64,000 nucleotides of DNA. Source: Pelomonas cellulosilytica. Its GTDB lineage: Bacteria > Pseudomonadota > Gammaproteobacteria > Burkholderiales > Burkholderiaceae_C. A program made the position numbers and the translations under genes. The DNA lies in NCBI RefSeq assembly GCF_021353265.1, contig NZ_JAJTWU010000002.1, positions 1-64,000 on the forward strand, read 5' to 3'. Below the pieces are notes generated by a model. It had not been told where the DNA came from. It searched no databases and was given only the letters and a program-made list of their open reading frames with translations. Positions 35,024 through 46,100 of this stretch are shown here, in pieces; position 1 is the stretch's first letter, and each line of letters begins with the position of its first letter.

Positions 35024-37210
35024 ATGACCTCCTCCTCCCGCCGCACCTTCCTGCAATCGGTGGCCGCCGCCGGCACGCTAGGCGCTTTTCCTCCCGTCAT
35101 CCAGCGCGCGCTGGCCGCGCCGGCCAAGGTTGTCACGGGCACGATCAAGGACGTGCAGCACGTCGTCATCCTGACGCAAGAGAACCGCTCCTTCGACCAC
35201 TACTTCGGCACGCTGGCCGGCGTGCGCGGCTTCGGCGACCCGTTCCCGCTGCCGGTGGTGGACCGCCCGGGCCTGATCCAGGGCCGCAGCGTCTGGGTGC
35301 AGCCGACCGAGCCCACCAACGCCACGTCCAACCCCGCCGTGCCGGGTCGCACGCAGCCCAAGATCCTCGCGCCGTTCCGTCTCAACACGAAGCTCAACTT
35401 CAACCTGATGCGCGTGGACGGCACGCCGCACGGCTGGGGCGACAGGCACTGGGACCAGGGCCGCATGAACTGGTGGCCGCTGACCAAGCACAACCACTCG
35501 ATGGGCTACTACGGCGCGGAAGACATCCCGTTCCAGTTCGCGCTCGCCAACGCGTTCACGATCTGCGACGCCTACCACTGCTCGCTGGCCGGCTCGACCA
35601 ACCCCAACCGCCTGTTCATCTGGACCGGCACCAACGACCCGCTCGGCCGCAGCGGCGGCCCGGCCGTCAGCAACCGCAACGACTGGTTCGACAACCTGCC
35701 CGACTACACCTGGACGACCTACGCCGAGCGCCTGCAGGCCGCCGGCATCTCCTGGCAGGTCTACCAGAACATGGACGACAACTTCACCGACAACCCGCTG
35801 GCGGGCTTCCGGCCCTTCCGCGACGGCTGGTTCAATCGGGCCGGCGCGTCCGCGGCGCTGAAGGCGCGCGGCATCACGACGCGCGACCTCGACCTGCTGC
35901 GGCAGGACGTCGTCAACGGCACGCTGCCGCAGGTGTCGTGGATCGTCGCCAACGAGGAAGGCTCTGAGCACCCCGGCCCGTCCAGCCCCGCGCAGGGCGC
36001 CGACTACACCGCCCGCGTGCTGGAAGCGCTGACGGCCAACCCCGAGGTCTGGGCCAGCACCGTGCTGCTCGTCAACTTCGACGAGAACGACGGCTTCTTC
36101 GACCACGTGCCGCCACCGGCCGCGCCGTCGGTCGTCCGCTGGAGCGACGACCCGGCCCAGCGCCAGCTGGCCGGTGCCTCCACGGTGGACACTAGCGGCG
36201 AATACCACGAGGTGGAGAACCCGCTCAGTCCTGCGCCCGACACGCTGCACTGGCCCTACGGTCTCGGCCCGCGCGTGCCGATGTACGTTGTCTCGCCGTT
36301 CAGCAAGGGCGGCTGGGTCAACTCGCAGGTGTTCGACCACACGTCGGTGCTGCGCTTCCTGGAGCAGCGCTTCGGCGTCATGGAGCCCAACATCTCGCCG
36401 TGGCGGCGCGCCGTCTGTGGCGATCTGACCAGCGCATTCAACTTCGCCAACCCGAACCACAGCACCGACTTCCTGCGCCAGCTGCCCGACACCCGCACGC
36501 TGGCCGACAGGACGCGCGCACTGGGCAACCCCACCAAGCCGCGCCCCACGCTCCCCGCCACGCTGAGCCTGCCGGTGCAGGCCAGCGGCGTGCGGCCGTC
36601 GTCCGCGCTGCCGTACGAGCTGGCGGCCACGGCCAGCGTCGCGGCCAGTAGGGTCACGGTTGCGTTCGTCAACACCGGCAGTGCTGCCGCGGTGTTCCAC
36701 GTGTATGACCGGCTGCGCCTGGCCGACGTGCCGCGCCGCTACACGGTGGAGCCGGGCAAGCAGCTGCAGGGCCAGTGGCTCCCCGACGGCCGCGGCGCCT
36801 ACGACCTGTGGATCCTTGGACCCAACGGCTTCCATCGCCATATCACCGGCAACGCCGGGCTGCTGGCAATGGCCGGGGCTGCCAACCCCGAGGTGCAGGT
36901 CAGCGCCGACCGCAGCAGCGGCGACCTGCTCGTCAAGCTGCTCAACGGTGGCGGCGCGGCCTGCGAGTTCCAGCTGGCGGCAAATCGCTACGGCAGCGGC
37001 CAGCCCGGGCGCTACACCGTCGTCGCGCGCGGCGAGCAGGCGCTGCGCCTGCCACTGGCCGCCAGCGGCCGCTGGTACGACTTCAGCGTCACGGCCACCG
37101 GGCTGGCCGGCTTCAGCCGCCGTTTCGCTGGTCGCGTGGAGACGGGCGCGCCGTCCATCAGCGACCCCGCCATGGGCGGCCAGGCGCTGGCGGACCAGTG
37201 GGTCGTCTGA
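35024..37210 (+). CDS. plc: Tat-exported phospholipase C (phosphoesterase family)
   Basis: This 728-residue bacterial phosphocholine-type phospholipase C has a twin-arginine signal (SSRRTFLQSVAAAGTLGAF) and the phosphoesterase motif LTQENRSFDHYFGTLAGVRG. The core carries HNHSMGYYG, FTICDAYHCSLAGSTNPNR and NFDENDGFFDHVPPP. Two C-terminal beta domains (DUF756 type) cover about residues 520-720. Relatives hydrolyse phosphatidylcholine or sphingomyelin outside the cell; they also serve in phosphate scavenging. The ATG at 35024 gives the standard Tat start. Substrate specificity cannot be read from sequence. Confidence 0.93.
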   Translation: MTSSSRRTFLQSVAAAGTLGAFPPVIQRALAAPAKVVTGTIKDVQHVVILTQENRSFDHYFGTLAGVRGFGDPFPLPVVDRPGLIQGRSVWVQPTEPTNATSNPAVPGRTQPKILAPFRLNTKLNFNLMRVDGTPHGWGDRHWDQGRMNWWPLTKHNHSMGYYGAEDIPFQFALANAFTICDAYHCSLAGSTNPNRLFIWTGTNDPLGRSGGPAVSNRNDWFDNLPDYTWTTYAERLQAAGISWQVYQNMDDNFTDNPLAGFRPFRDGWFNRAGASAALKARGITTRDLDLLRQDVVNGTLPQVSWIVANEEGSEHPGPSSPAQGADYTARVLEALTANPEVWASTVLLVNFDENDGFFDHVPPPAAPSVVRWSDDPAQRQLAGASTVDTSGEYHEVENPLSPAPDTLHWPYGLGPRVPMYVVSPFSKGGWVNSQVFDHTSVLRFLEQRFGVMEPNISPWRRAVCGDLTSAFNFANPNHSTDFLRQLPDTRTLADRTRALGNPTKPRPTLPATLSLPVQASGVRPSSALPYELAATASVAASRVTVAFVNTGSAAAVFHVYDRLRLADVPRRYTVEPGKQLQGQWLPDGRGAYDLWILGPNGFHRHITGNAGLLAMAGAANPEVQVSADRSSGDLLVKLLNGGGAACEFQLAANRYGSGQPGRYTVVARGEQALRLPLAASGRWYDFSVTATGLAGFSRRFAGRVETGAPSISDPAMGGQALADQWVV

Positions 37211-37236
37211 CGGTGGGTGCCGCCGCAGCCGGCACG

Positions 37237-37689
37237 CTAGGCGACACGGCCATGCCATGACCAACGAGGCACCCGGAGGTCCGGAGGTACATCGCTCGCC
37301 GAGTGCGGATAGGCAGCCATGCGCTCGGTGGTGGCCCACACGAAGTAGCCGAGCAAACACTGCCGTAGCTCGGCGTCTTCGATGACCGCATCTTGCAGGG
37401 CCGTTTTGAAGCACTGGATGGCTCGTTGATCCATTTCCTCGTGCTCGCCGTTCCCGCTGTGCATGCGAACGACAGCTGATTCCGTCCCGAACACGCCGGT
37501 GTACATGGGCGGGCCACCCCAGGCTTCGCTCCAGTAAGCCGCCAACCGTTCCGTGTGCCGGGGATGGAAGCCGTGGCTGAACGCGTGTGAAACGACGTCA
37601 TCTGCCAGCACGCGCTCGTGCCACGCGTGAGCCAGGCGAAGCACGCCATCGTGACCACCCATCGCTTCGAACAGTGTTGGCTTGGTCAT
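37237..37689 (-). CDS. Group II truncated haemoglobin
   Basis: This 150-residue globin-like protein has LFEAMGGHDGVLRLAHAWHERV (helices A-B), AYWSEAWGGPPMYTG (helix E region) and VRMHSGNGEHEEMD with the proximal His. Trp-containing GYFVWATTERM follows in helices G-H. These are features of group II truncated haemoglobins, which bind O2, NO or sulfide. The ATG at 37689 follows GGGA. It is convergent with the phospholipase gene with 26 bp between stops. Confidence 0.85.
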   Translation of the reverse strand: MTKPTLFEAMGGHDGVLRLAHAWHERVLADDVVSHAFSHGFHPRHTERLAAYWSEAWGGPPMYTGVFGTESAVVRMHSGNGEHEEMDQRAIQCFKTALQDAVIEDAELRQCLLGYFVWATTERMAAYPHSASDVPPDLRVPRWSWHGRVA

Positions 37690-37881
37690 GATGCTGGTTC
37701 CCTGTTCATGCGCCCGGTGCGGCACGGGCCACGAGGCGTCGTTGAATCGACGTGAAAAGCGGCACTCGTCTGCGTGACTCTGCCAGCCGACTGAAGCCGG
37801 CGCAACGTTGCAAACCTCCCCACAACGGCCTGGCTATCCAGTCCGCGCCGCGTGGGCCGCTGGGCGACACTGCCCGACGCC

Positions 37882-40800
37882 ATGCTTCGCCTGCTCACTC
37901 CCCCCGCCTGGGCGCCCGACGGCGTGCCCGCCCGGCCGCTGCCCGCCACCGTGCCGGCGGCGCTGCTGGTGGTGCTGACCACGCAGCCGGCCGGCCTGCC
38001 GCGTGATCGGCTGGCGGCGCTGTTCTGGCCCGACGCCAGTGCCACCGACGCGCTGCATCACCTGCGCGTCAACCTGCACCGGGCGCGGGCGCTGCTGCGC
38101 GGCTGGGGCGTGGCCGAGGCCTTGCAGACGGACGGCCCGCGCGTGCGGCTGAGCCTGCCGTGCGATCTCGCCGGCGGTGCGCCGGCCGACGCGCCGCCGC
38201 TGGACCCCGCGGACTGGCCGCCGGCCTGGCGGCTGGCGGGCTACGACGGCTTCACGCAGTGGTGCCGCGACACCGCGCTGGCGCTGCACCGCAGCTGGCT
38301 GCGCGAGCGCCGGCAGGCACTGGCCCCGGGCGATGCCGGCGCTGCGCCTGCGCCGCCGGCCCGCGAGACCGAGCACCGCGAGCTGCGCCACAGCGGCGCG
38401 CCGGCGCTGCTGCTGCTGGGCGAACCCGGCGCCGGCAAGACGACGCTGCTGCAAGCCGCCTTTCCGCACGCGCCGGTGCTCCGCGGCCTGGAGGGCCTGC
38501 ACGGGATGCCCTACCGCCCGCTGCTGGACGCGCTGCGTGGCCGCATGCCCGCGCTGCAGGCCGCGCTGGACGACGGCGACGGCCCGCTGCGCCCGTACCG
38601 GCTGGACCTGGCGCGGCTGCTGCCCGAGCTGGCGCCCGATGAGCCGCTGCCGCCGCTGGATGCGCTCACGGCCCAGGCCCGGCTGGTGGAGGCGCTCACC
38701 CGCGCCTTCGAGGCGCTGACGCCCGTGCTGCTGGTGGACGACCTGCAGTGGTGCGACACCGCCACCGTGGAGTGGCTGCTGCTGCTGGCCCATGGCGACC
38801 GCCTGCGCTGGCGCGCCGCGGCCCGCCGCCACGAGATGGGGGCCGGGCTGCATCAGGCGCTGCAGCCGCTCAGCACCGTGGGCCGGCTGCAGACGCTGGA
38901 CCTGGCCGCGCTGACGCGGGCCGACCTCCCGGCCGTCTGCCGCGCGCGCTGGCCTGACAGTGAGTTCGGCGACGCGCAGCTCGACCGCCTGCACACCCTC
39001 AGCGCCGGCAACCCGTTTGCGCTGGGCGAGCTGGTCGCGGCCGGCGCACCTGCCGTCGCCGGCAGCGACGCGTTGCCCGAGCGCGTGCGCCAGATGGTGC
39101 AGCGCCGGCTGCAGGCGCTGCCGGCCTTGGCCCGCAAGGTGGTGGAGGCGGCGGCCGTGTTTGTGCAGCCCGTGCCCGAAGACGGCCTGCACCGCCTGCT
39201 GGGCCTGCCCGATGGTGAGGCAGGCGATGCCGACTGGGCCGCCGCGCGCGACCAGGCGCTGGCCGCCGGCATGCTGCGGGTCCAGGAGCCGGGGCTCACC
39301 TGCTCGCATGACCTCATCCGCGAGGCCACGGCAGCCGACCTCGCCGGCCCGCGCCGCGCGGCCCTGCACCGCCATGCCGCGCTGTGGCTGGCCGGCCAGC
39401 CCTGGGCCGACGCGATGGCCATTGCCGAGCACTGGCGCGCCGCCGGCGAGCCGCAGACGGCACTGGCCTGGCGCCATGAAGGCGCCGAGCAGTTGAAGGC
39501 GCGCGGCCGCTACGACGAGGCCTGCGCCGTCTGGCGCGAGGTGGCCGACGAGTCGCTGGACCTGGCCCAGTCGCTGCGCGCGCGACTGGAGCTGGCCGCC
39601 TGCGACCTGCTGGAGGACCTCGCCCGCGGCGAGGCCGCGCTGGCCGCCATCCACGCCCAGCTTGCCGGCGTGGCCGACCCCGAGCAGCACCGCCTCATCG
39701 AGGGCCGGCTGCGCGCGGCGTTGGTGGACAACCGTGTCTTCGCCGGTGACCTGCCCGCCGCCATGGCCCATGCCACGCGGCTGCGCGAGCTGCTGCCCGA
39801 GCTGCCGCAGGCCGAGCGCGTGCACGCCTACGAGGTGCTCATCGAGCTCGCGATGCGCGAGCCCGACATTCCGGGGGCGTGGGCGCTGCTGGCCAGGCTG
39901 CGCGAGGCCGCGCCGCGGCTGCCGGCGGTGCTGAGCTTCGAGGGCCAGATCCACTGGTTCGGCGGCCAGGTGCAGGCCGCGCACGACGCGCTGGCCCGGC
40001 TGCTGGAGCGCCACCCGGACTACTGCCGCGGCCTCACGGTGGAGAACGATCTCGCCGTCATGCTGCACGCGCTGGGCGACCTGCCCGCCGCGGAGGACAT
40101 GGCGCGCCGCAGCCTGCGCAGCTGGGCCGGCGTCATCCACACCGAGACGCTGTCCAGCCTCGCGCTGGGCAGCGTGCTGACGTCCGCTGGCCGGCACGAC
40201 GAGGCAGACGCCGCGCTGCGGCAGGCGCTGGACATGGCGCGTGCGCAGTCCAGCGGGCTGTTCGAGGCCGAGGCACGCGTGCGGCTGGCGCGTCTGCGCC
40301 TGCAATGCGGCCATGCAGACGAAGCCGCCACGCTGCTGGATGCCGCCGCGCCGCTGCTGCGCGACGCCCGCGAGCCGCTGCGCGTGTCCAACTGGGTGTT
40401 GATGTCGACCCTCACCGCCACGGCCCTGGGCGGCAGGCCGGCGCCGGAGCAGCTGGCCCGCCTGCGCGAGGCCAGCGCGCGGCTGCAGCATCCCCTGGTG
40501 CAGGCCCGCGAAGCCCGCGTGGACGTGGAGCTGGCTCTCGCCGACGGCGACGGCCCTGCCGCGCTGGCCGCGACCGAGCGCCAGGCCGCTGTGGCACGCG
40601 GCCATGGCCTGCAGGAATGGGCGCTGGAGGCGGCGCTGATGGCGCTGCGCGCCCGGGCGCTGATGGGCCAGCCCGACGCTGCGCTGCGTCCGCTGGCCGC
40701 CGACACCCAGGCGCAGGCCGCCGCCCGCGGTTATGCCGAGCTGCACTGGCGCGCCAGCGCCTGGCTGGCGGCCCGGGCAGGCACCCCCGCCGACGCCCGC

Positions 40801-40896
40801 CGCGCACGCGCAGCGCTGGCCGTGCTGCGCGGCGGTGCGCGCCCGTCGCTGTTCGACGCTGCGGCAGCGGCCCGGCGCGAGCCCCGCTGGGGCTGA
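37882..40896 (+). CDS. Winged-helix/AAA ATPase regulator with tetratricopeptide-like C-terminus
   Basis: This 1004-residue protein has an N-terminal SARP/BTAD-like winged helix (about 1-95: LHHLRVNLHRARALLRGWGV and PRVRLSLPCDL), then an AAA/STAND-type ATPase. Walker A is GEPGAGKTT (about 180-188) and Walker B VLLVDDLQWCD (about 282-292). Helical repeats run to the C-terminus (about 450-1000). There is no LuxR-type HTH at the end. Such proteins are ATP-dependent transcription activators. It lies 151 bp upstream of, and co-directional with, the Calx-beta/PEP-CTERM genes, so these may be its targets; that link is an inference. The ATG at 37882 was chosen since the upstream codons are not family-like. 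Confidence 0.85.
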   Translation: MLRLLTPPAWAPDGVPARPLPATVPAALLVVLTTQPAGLPRDRLAALFWPDASATDALHHLRVNLHRARALLRGWGVAEALQTDGPRVRLSLPCDLAGGAPADAPPLDPADWPPAWRLAGYDGFTQWCRDTALALHRSWLRERRQALAPGDAGAAPAPPARETEHRELRHSGAPALLLLGEPGAGKTTLLQAAFPHAPVLRGLEGLHGMPYRPLLDALRGRMPALQAALDDGDGPLRPYRLDLARLLPELAPDEPLPPLDALTAQARLVEALTRAFEALTPVLLVDDLQWCDTATVEWLLLLAHGDRLRWRAAARRHEMGAGLHQALQPLSTVGRLQTLDLAALTRADLPAVCRARWPDSEFGDAQLDRLHTLSAGNPFALGELVAAGAPAVAGSDALPERVRQMVQRRLQALPALARKVVEAAAVFVQPVPEDGLHRLLGLPDGEAGDADWAAARDQALAAGMLRVQEPGLTCSHDLIREATAADLAGPRRAALHRHAALWLAGQPWADAMAIAEHWRAAGEPQTALAWRHEGAEQLKARGRYDEACAVWREVADESLDLAQSLRARLELAACDLLEDLARGEAALAAIHAQLAGVADPEQHRLIEGRLRAALVDNRVFAGDLPAAMAHATRLRELLPELPQAERVHAYEVLIELAMREPDIPGAWALLARLREAAPRLPAVLSFEGQIHWFGGQVQAAHDALARLLERHPDYCRGLTVENDLAVMLHALGDLPAAEDMARRSLRSWAGVIHTETLSSLALGSVLTSAGRHDEADAALRQALDMARAQSSGLFEAEARVRLARLRLQCGHADEAATLLDAAAPLLRDAREPLRVSNWVLMSTLTATALGGRPAPEQLARLREASARLQHPLVQAREARVDVELALADGDGPAALAATERQAAVARGHGLQEWALEAALMALRARALMGQPDAALRPLAADTQAQAAARGYAELHWRASAWLAARAGTPADARRARAALAVLRGGARPSLFDAAAAARREPRWG

Positions 40897-41047
40897 AGCG
40901 CCCGGCTGTCCCCGGCGTCGGCTCCCGCGTTTCCGGGGGGGGTGCCGGCCTGCGCCACGACGGCCCGGAGACGCCGCTGAGACGGGCGGCCGCCACGATG
41001 GCCGAGGCCGTCGTACCAGGCGGTATCACCCCTCAGCGGAGCAGAAC

Positions 41048-42376
41048 ATGTCGATCTCCCTACCCGGCGCCCTATGGGCGCGTCGTCTGCTGGCCGCGTT
41101 GGCTGGCGCATTGCTGTTGCCTGCCGCGTGGGCACAGCAGCACATCGTCATCGAGAACCTGGCCACACTCGAAGGCCCGGCGGGCGAACGAGTCATCGAG
41201 CTGCCCATCGGCTACACCGACGGCATCGCCGCCGGCGCGGTGGACTTCGACCGCACGGCCCGGGCCCGCCAGACCATCCGGCTGCGCGCCCGCACGATCG
41301 TTGCCGAGGGCGCCGACTTCGCGCCGGCCACCGCCGGCAGCAGCTGCACCGCGGGGGTGGACTACATCGCCTTCGCCGGGCGCGACATCACCATCCCCCA
41401 AGGCACGCCCTGGGGGGCGGTGAAGGTGCCGGTCACCGTTTGCGGCGACGCGCGGGTGGAGGCCACGGAGCATCTGTTCGTCGCGCTCGAGTGCCTGTCG
41501 GGCGCGCTCTGTACCGAACGATCGGTGGGCATCGTGACGCTGCGCAACGACGACGGCCCGCCGGCCGTCAGCGTCGGCGACATCTCGCTCAGCGAGCCGT
41601 CCAGTGGCACGCGCGAAGCGACGTTCACCCTACGGCTGAGCCATCCCGCGCCGGTCGAGGCCTCGCTGCGCTACCAGACGGAGGACGGCTCGGCCGTCGC
41701 GTTCGCCTGCCGCACCACCGGCACGCTGGTCCTGTGCAGCGGCGACTATCACGCGCGCAGCGGCACGCTGACGCTGCCTGTGGGCGCCACGGAGGCCACC
41801 ATCACCGTGCGTGTGCTGGCGGACCGCGTGCGCGAGGAGGACGAGCGCTTCCGGCTGCGGCTGTCGGCACCCGTCAACGCGACACTGAGCCGCGCGCTCG
41901 CCCTGGCCACCGTACGCGACCTGACGCTGGAGCCGCTGGTGGGCAGCTTCCTGTTGAGCGCCGACGGCCCGTCCCCGGCTCCGTCGCCGCAGGCCCGCAC
42001 GCTGAACCTGGAATGGGCGCCGCCCGCTGGCCTGAGCGCTTCGTCGTTGCGCACGCTGGACCTGCGCCTGCAGGGCCTGGGCGGTGGCGGCGAATTCTTG
42101 CGCTGGCATCGCGACGGCAACCGCTGGGCGGCATGCCGCCACAGCCACGGCACGCCGGGGGCAGACAGCACCCGCCGCCTGACCCGGCTGGATGCCGTCT
42201 GCCGGCCCGCGCCCGAGCTGGCCGCGGCCCGCGTCCGCCAGGCCGATGGCCGCCTGCTTGTCACGCTGCCGCTGCCTGCCGCCGCGAAGCCTGCCGGCTA
42301 CGCCGTCGACATCGGCACCGCCGACGACTTCGGCAACGAGACGGCCCTCGTCCACGCGGGCGAGTTCACGCCCTGA
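41048..42376 (+). CDS. Exported Calx-beta domain protein
   Basis: This 442-residue protein has a signal peptide (residues 1-29, cleavage at AWAQQ) and two Calx-beta-like repeats (about 31-168 and 172-300). Each ends in an acidic segment such as EEDERFRLRLSAPVNA or ATEHLFVALE. These domains commonly occur in surface adhesins and may bind Ca2+. Four or more cysteines sit in the repeats (SSCTAGVDY, VCGDARV, ECLSGALC). A C-terminal region of about 130 residues (Trp, Arg-rich) has no recognised domain and lacks a sorting signal. The ATG at 41048 follows AGCGGAGCAG. A PEP-CTERM gene follows after 49 bp. Confidence 0.85.
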   Translation: MSISLPGALWARRLLAALAGALLLPAAWAQQHIVIENLATLEGPAGERVIELPIGYTDGIAAGAVDFDRTARARQTIRLRARTIVAEGADFAPATAGSSCTAGVDYIAFAGRDITIPQGTPWGAVKVPVTVCGDARVEATEHLFVALECLSGALCTERSVGIVTLRNDDGPPAVSVGDISLSEPSSGTREATFTLRLSHPAPVEASLRYQTEDGSAVAFACRTTGTLVLCSGDYHARSGTLTLPVGATEATITVRVLADRVREEDERFRLRLSAPVNATLSRALALATVRDLTLEPLVGSFLLSADGPSPAPSPQARTLNLEWAPPAGLSASSLRTLDLRLQGLGGGGEFLRWHRDGNRWAACRHSHGTPGADSTRRLTRLDAVCRPAPELAAARVRQADGRLLVTLPLPAAAKPAGYAVDIGTADDFGNETALVHAGEFTP

Positions 42377-42425
42377 CACCCCCGTTCCCATCCACCTGCA
42401 CATCCCCGCACCCAGGAGTTCCCCG

Positions 42426-43136
42426 ATGTCCCGCCTGCCTTCCCTCGGCCTGCTGACCGCCGCCGCACTGGCCGCTTCGCTACCGGCCCATGCCGCTACG
42501 CCGGTGTTCTTCACGCCGGCCATGCCCTACCTCTCCAGCGCCGACATCCCGGCCGGTTTTTACGTCGGTGGCGCACCCACGCTGCTGGACACGCTGGAGG
42601 ACGGCGCGTTGGACGCGTCGCTGACGGGCACCAACGGTGTGCTGCTGGACGTCGGCTTTGCCGGCGCGCGGGACTCGGTGGACGCCGACGACGGCGTCAT
42701 CGACGGCACCTGCGCGCCGCAGACGGCCGGCCGGTGCGTGAGCTGGTTCAACGGCAACGGCCCTCAGGGCGTCACGTTCACTTTCGTCGGCAGCGGCCCG
42801 CTGCCCACTGCCTTCGGCCTGGTGTGGACCGATGGCGGCGGCCACATCACCTTCAGTGCGATGGGCGCCGGCGGCCAGAGCCTCGGCAGCGTCACGCGCA
42901 GCGGCTTTGCCGATGCCAGCATCGATGGCACCACCGGCGAAGACCGCTTCTTCGGCGTGCAGTTCGCCGGCGGCGTGCGCTCAATCACCATCACCAACGA
43001 TGGCGGCGGCATCGAGATCGACCACCTCCAGTACGGCCAGATGGCGCCGGTGCCCGAGCCGGGCACCTGGGCGCTGATGGCCGCCGGCTTCGCCGGCCTG
43101 GCCTGGCGGCGCGTCCGTGCGGCCCGCAGGGGTTGA
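42426..43136 (+). CDS. PEP-CTERM sorting domain protein
   Basis: This 236-residue exported protein has a signal peptide (residues 1-23, cleavage at AHAAT), a beta-rich body with an acidic stretch (DSVDADDGVIDG) and two cysteines that may form a disulfide. A C-terminal PEP-CTERM signal runs from about residue 209 (VPEPGTWALMAAG then Arg-rich). The Shine-Dalgarno is AGGAG just before 42420. The giant PEP-CTERM gene starts two bases after the stop, so the pair is translationally linked. Specific function unknown. Confidence 0.9.
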   Translation: MSRLPSLGLLTAAALAASLPAHAATPVFFTPAMPYLSSADIPAGFYVGGAPTLLDTLEDGALDASLTGTNGVLLDVGFAGARDSVDADDGVIDGTCAPQTAGRCVSWFNGNGPQGVTFTFVGSGPLPTAFGLVWTDGGGHITFSAMGAGGQSLGSVTRSGFADASIDGTTGEDRFFGVQFAGGVRSITITNDGGGIEIDHLQYGQMAPVPEPGTWALMAAGFAGLAWRRVRAARRG

Positions 43137-43138
43137 CC

Positions 43139-46100
43139 GTGGCTCGCCGATACGCGCTGCGCGCGCTGCCCGCCGCCCTGGCCCTGCTGGGGATGCTGCC
43201 CGCGCCGGGCGGCGCCGCCGTCCATGTCTGGACCGGCGCCGGCAGCGCCAACTGGAGCGATGCCGCCAACTGGACTGGCGGCCTGCCCGCGGCCGGCGGC
43301 GAGCTGCTGCTGGACAGCGCCACGCGCACCGCCAGCTTCAACGACATGGCCGGCCTCACGCTGTTGAGTCTCACGCTCGGCGCCAACGCGCCGGCGCCCG
43401 CCGTCAGCGGCCAGGCGCTGCGCTTCCAGGGCGACGGCGCCGCGCTGCGCCTGCTGTCCGATGGTGGCCATGGCACCGTTGACAACGCGCTGGTGCTCGA
43501 CAGCACGCTGCACGTCACCGGCGGCCCCAGCAGTGGCAGCCAGCTCTTCCTGAGCGGCGACATCGGCGGCAGCGGCGGCTTCACCGCCATTGGCGGGCGC
43601 ACCGTGCTCAGCGGCAGCAACAGCTTCGACGGCGGCACGACGGTCGCCAGCGGCGCCGCGCTGGGCGTGGCCGCCGGCGGCCTGGCGGCGACCCGCGGCA
43701 TCCAGGTGGCCCACGGCGGCGAGCTGCAGATCGTGGACTCCAACGTCTCGACCACGCTGACCGCGTCCATCGCACTGGGCGGCACGCTCAGCAGCAGCGC
43801 CGGCTTCGTGCAGACGCCGTTCGGCCTGGTGCCGGGAGGCATCGTGCAGGGCGCCATCACGTTGACCGATGCGGCCACCATCACCGCCGTGGGGGGCACG
43901 CCCGCGCGGCCGGTGAAATTCGTCGTCGGCAGCCCGGTTGACCGCGCCGGTCAGCCGCTGACGCTGAGCACCGGCGGCGCCAACAACACGCTGACCACCG
44001 CCGCCATCAACGGCAACGGCACGCTGACACTGCGCCCGAACGGCGGCGCCATCAGCACCGGTGCCGTGACCGGCACGGGCGACCTCGTGGCGTCGGGCAA
44101 CGGCGGCAGCGCCACCGTCGCGAGCCTCGCCGGCCGTGGCCGCGTGCTGGTGGACTTCACGCCCAACAGCTTCAGCGAGCTGGTCGTCACCGGCGCGCTC
44201 ACCGGCCAGCACGACCTCGACGTGCGCGGTGGCACGCTGAGCCTCGGCAGCACCGTGCCATTGGAATTTGACGGGCAGGTCAGCCTGCGCGGCAGCGGCA
44301 CGCTGAGCCTGGGCCGCGAAAGCGTGCTGGGCACGGCGAGCCCCAAGCTGCAGTTCGTGAGCGGCGGCCGGCTGCTGGTGCGCGACGGCCTGGGCCTGAC
44401 GCGCCCCCTCGTCACCACCGGCGGCCAGGCGCTCGTGCAGTTCGGCGGCGGCAGCAACACCGTCAGCGGCGCCATCAGCGGCGACGGCGGCATCAGCTTC
44501 GTCGGCCCCAACATCGCGCTGACCGGCGACAACAGCTTCGCCGGCGGGCTGGCCATCCTGAACGACGGCACGGTCAATGCGGCCGGCCTGCCCAACCTGA
44601 CGACGCTGCGCTTTCTGAACGACGGCAACCTGGGTCAGGCCGGCCAGGGTGTCACGCTGGGTGGCGCGCTGGCGCTGCCCGACGGCTACACGCTAACCCG
44701 CCCGCTCACGGTCATCGGCACGGCCGCGGCCATCAGCGGCGGCGGCGATCACACGCTCGCCGGCCCCATCACCGGCGACGGCCGGCTCAACCTCGGCGGC
44801 GCGGCGCGCTACGTGCTGAGCGGCACCGCCACGCACGCCGGCGGCGTCACCGTGGCCGGTCAATCGGACGGCCAGGCCGCCGTGCTCGTCATCGACAGCG
44901 ATGCGCGCCTGGGTGCTGCCACCGGCGTGCTGAACCTGGGCCGAAGCAGCGGCTTCTTCACGCTGCCCGGCACGCTCGTCGCGGCGGGCCGGCTCGACAT
45001 CGCCGCCACGCGCAGCACCAGCTTCCGCGACATGACGGTGGACACCCACGGTTTCGACGTCATCTTCAACCAGCCCATCGACGGCCTGGGGCTGACCAAG
45101 GCCGGCGCCGGCACCTGGACGCTGAACACCGCCAACACGCGCACCGGTGCCGACAACGTCGTGCGTGTGCTGCAGGGCACGCTGGCGCTGGGCGTGGACG
45201 AAGCGCTGGGCCCGCGCAGCCTGGTTGACGTGTCGGCCGGCGCCCAGCTGGCACTCGGCGGCCATGCGCTGACCGTGACATCGCTCAACACCGGCGATGG
45301 CAGCACCGTGGACCTGGGCGCCGGTGGCCGGCTGAACCCGCTGTTCGGCACGCTGGACGGCATGCTGACGGGCCAGGGCCAGCTGCTCGTCGGCCGCGAC
45401 GGTTTCTCGCCCGGGGCCGTCACGCTCAACGGCGCCAACGGCTTCAGCGGCGGCATCGCGGTCACGAACGGCAGCCGGCTCACCGCGGGCCATGTCGACG
45501 CGCTGGGCGCGGCCACCAACGCGCTGCGGCTGGACAACGGCACGCTGGAGGCCAGCGGCCGGCTGGCGGCGCCGCTGGTGATCGGCAACGCGGCGAACCT
45601 GCAGATCGGCACGGGCGGCGCGGGCTTCCTGGCCGGCGGCCAGTCCGTCGTCATCGAACGCACGCTGACCGGCCCGCTGGCGCTGCGATTGCAGGGCGGC
45701 AGCCTGCCGTCGAGCCTGGGCGGCGATGGCGGCTCGACCGACGTGCGGCTGGCGGCGCGCGACAACCGTTTCACCGGCGATCTCGTGCTGGGCGACCCGC
45801 AAGGCTTCGGCGCCGCGGTGGTGGGCCTCACGGCCGATGGCTCGCTGGGCGCGGCGGGCAACCGGCTCGTCCTCGGCAAGAGCGTGTTCGACGGTGAAAC
45901 GACGCGCAGCGCCATCGGTGGCCTGCGCGCCTGGGACTCGTTCACGCTGGCCGCCGGCCGTACCGTGCTGCTGGACGGCAGCGCCGGCGACACGGCGGGC
46001 TTCATCGACACGAACGGCCACACGCTGGTGCTGGCGCGCGGCATTGGCGAGCTGCAGCCGGGCCTCGGCCTGCTGAAGACGGGCGAGGGCACACTCGTCG

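Noticed and set aside
37834..40746. Minus-strand open frame of 970 codons opposite the ATPase regulator
   Set aside because: The plus strand encodes Walker A and B motifs and family-like sequence; the minus frame is low-complexity Gln/Arg/Gly and has no recognisable domain.
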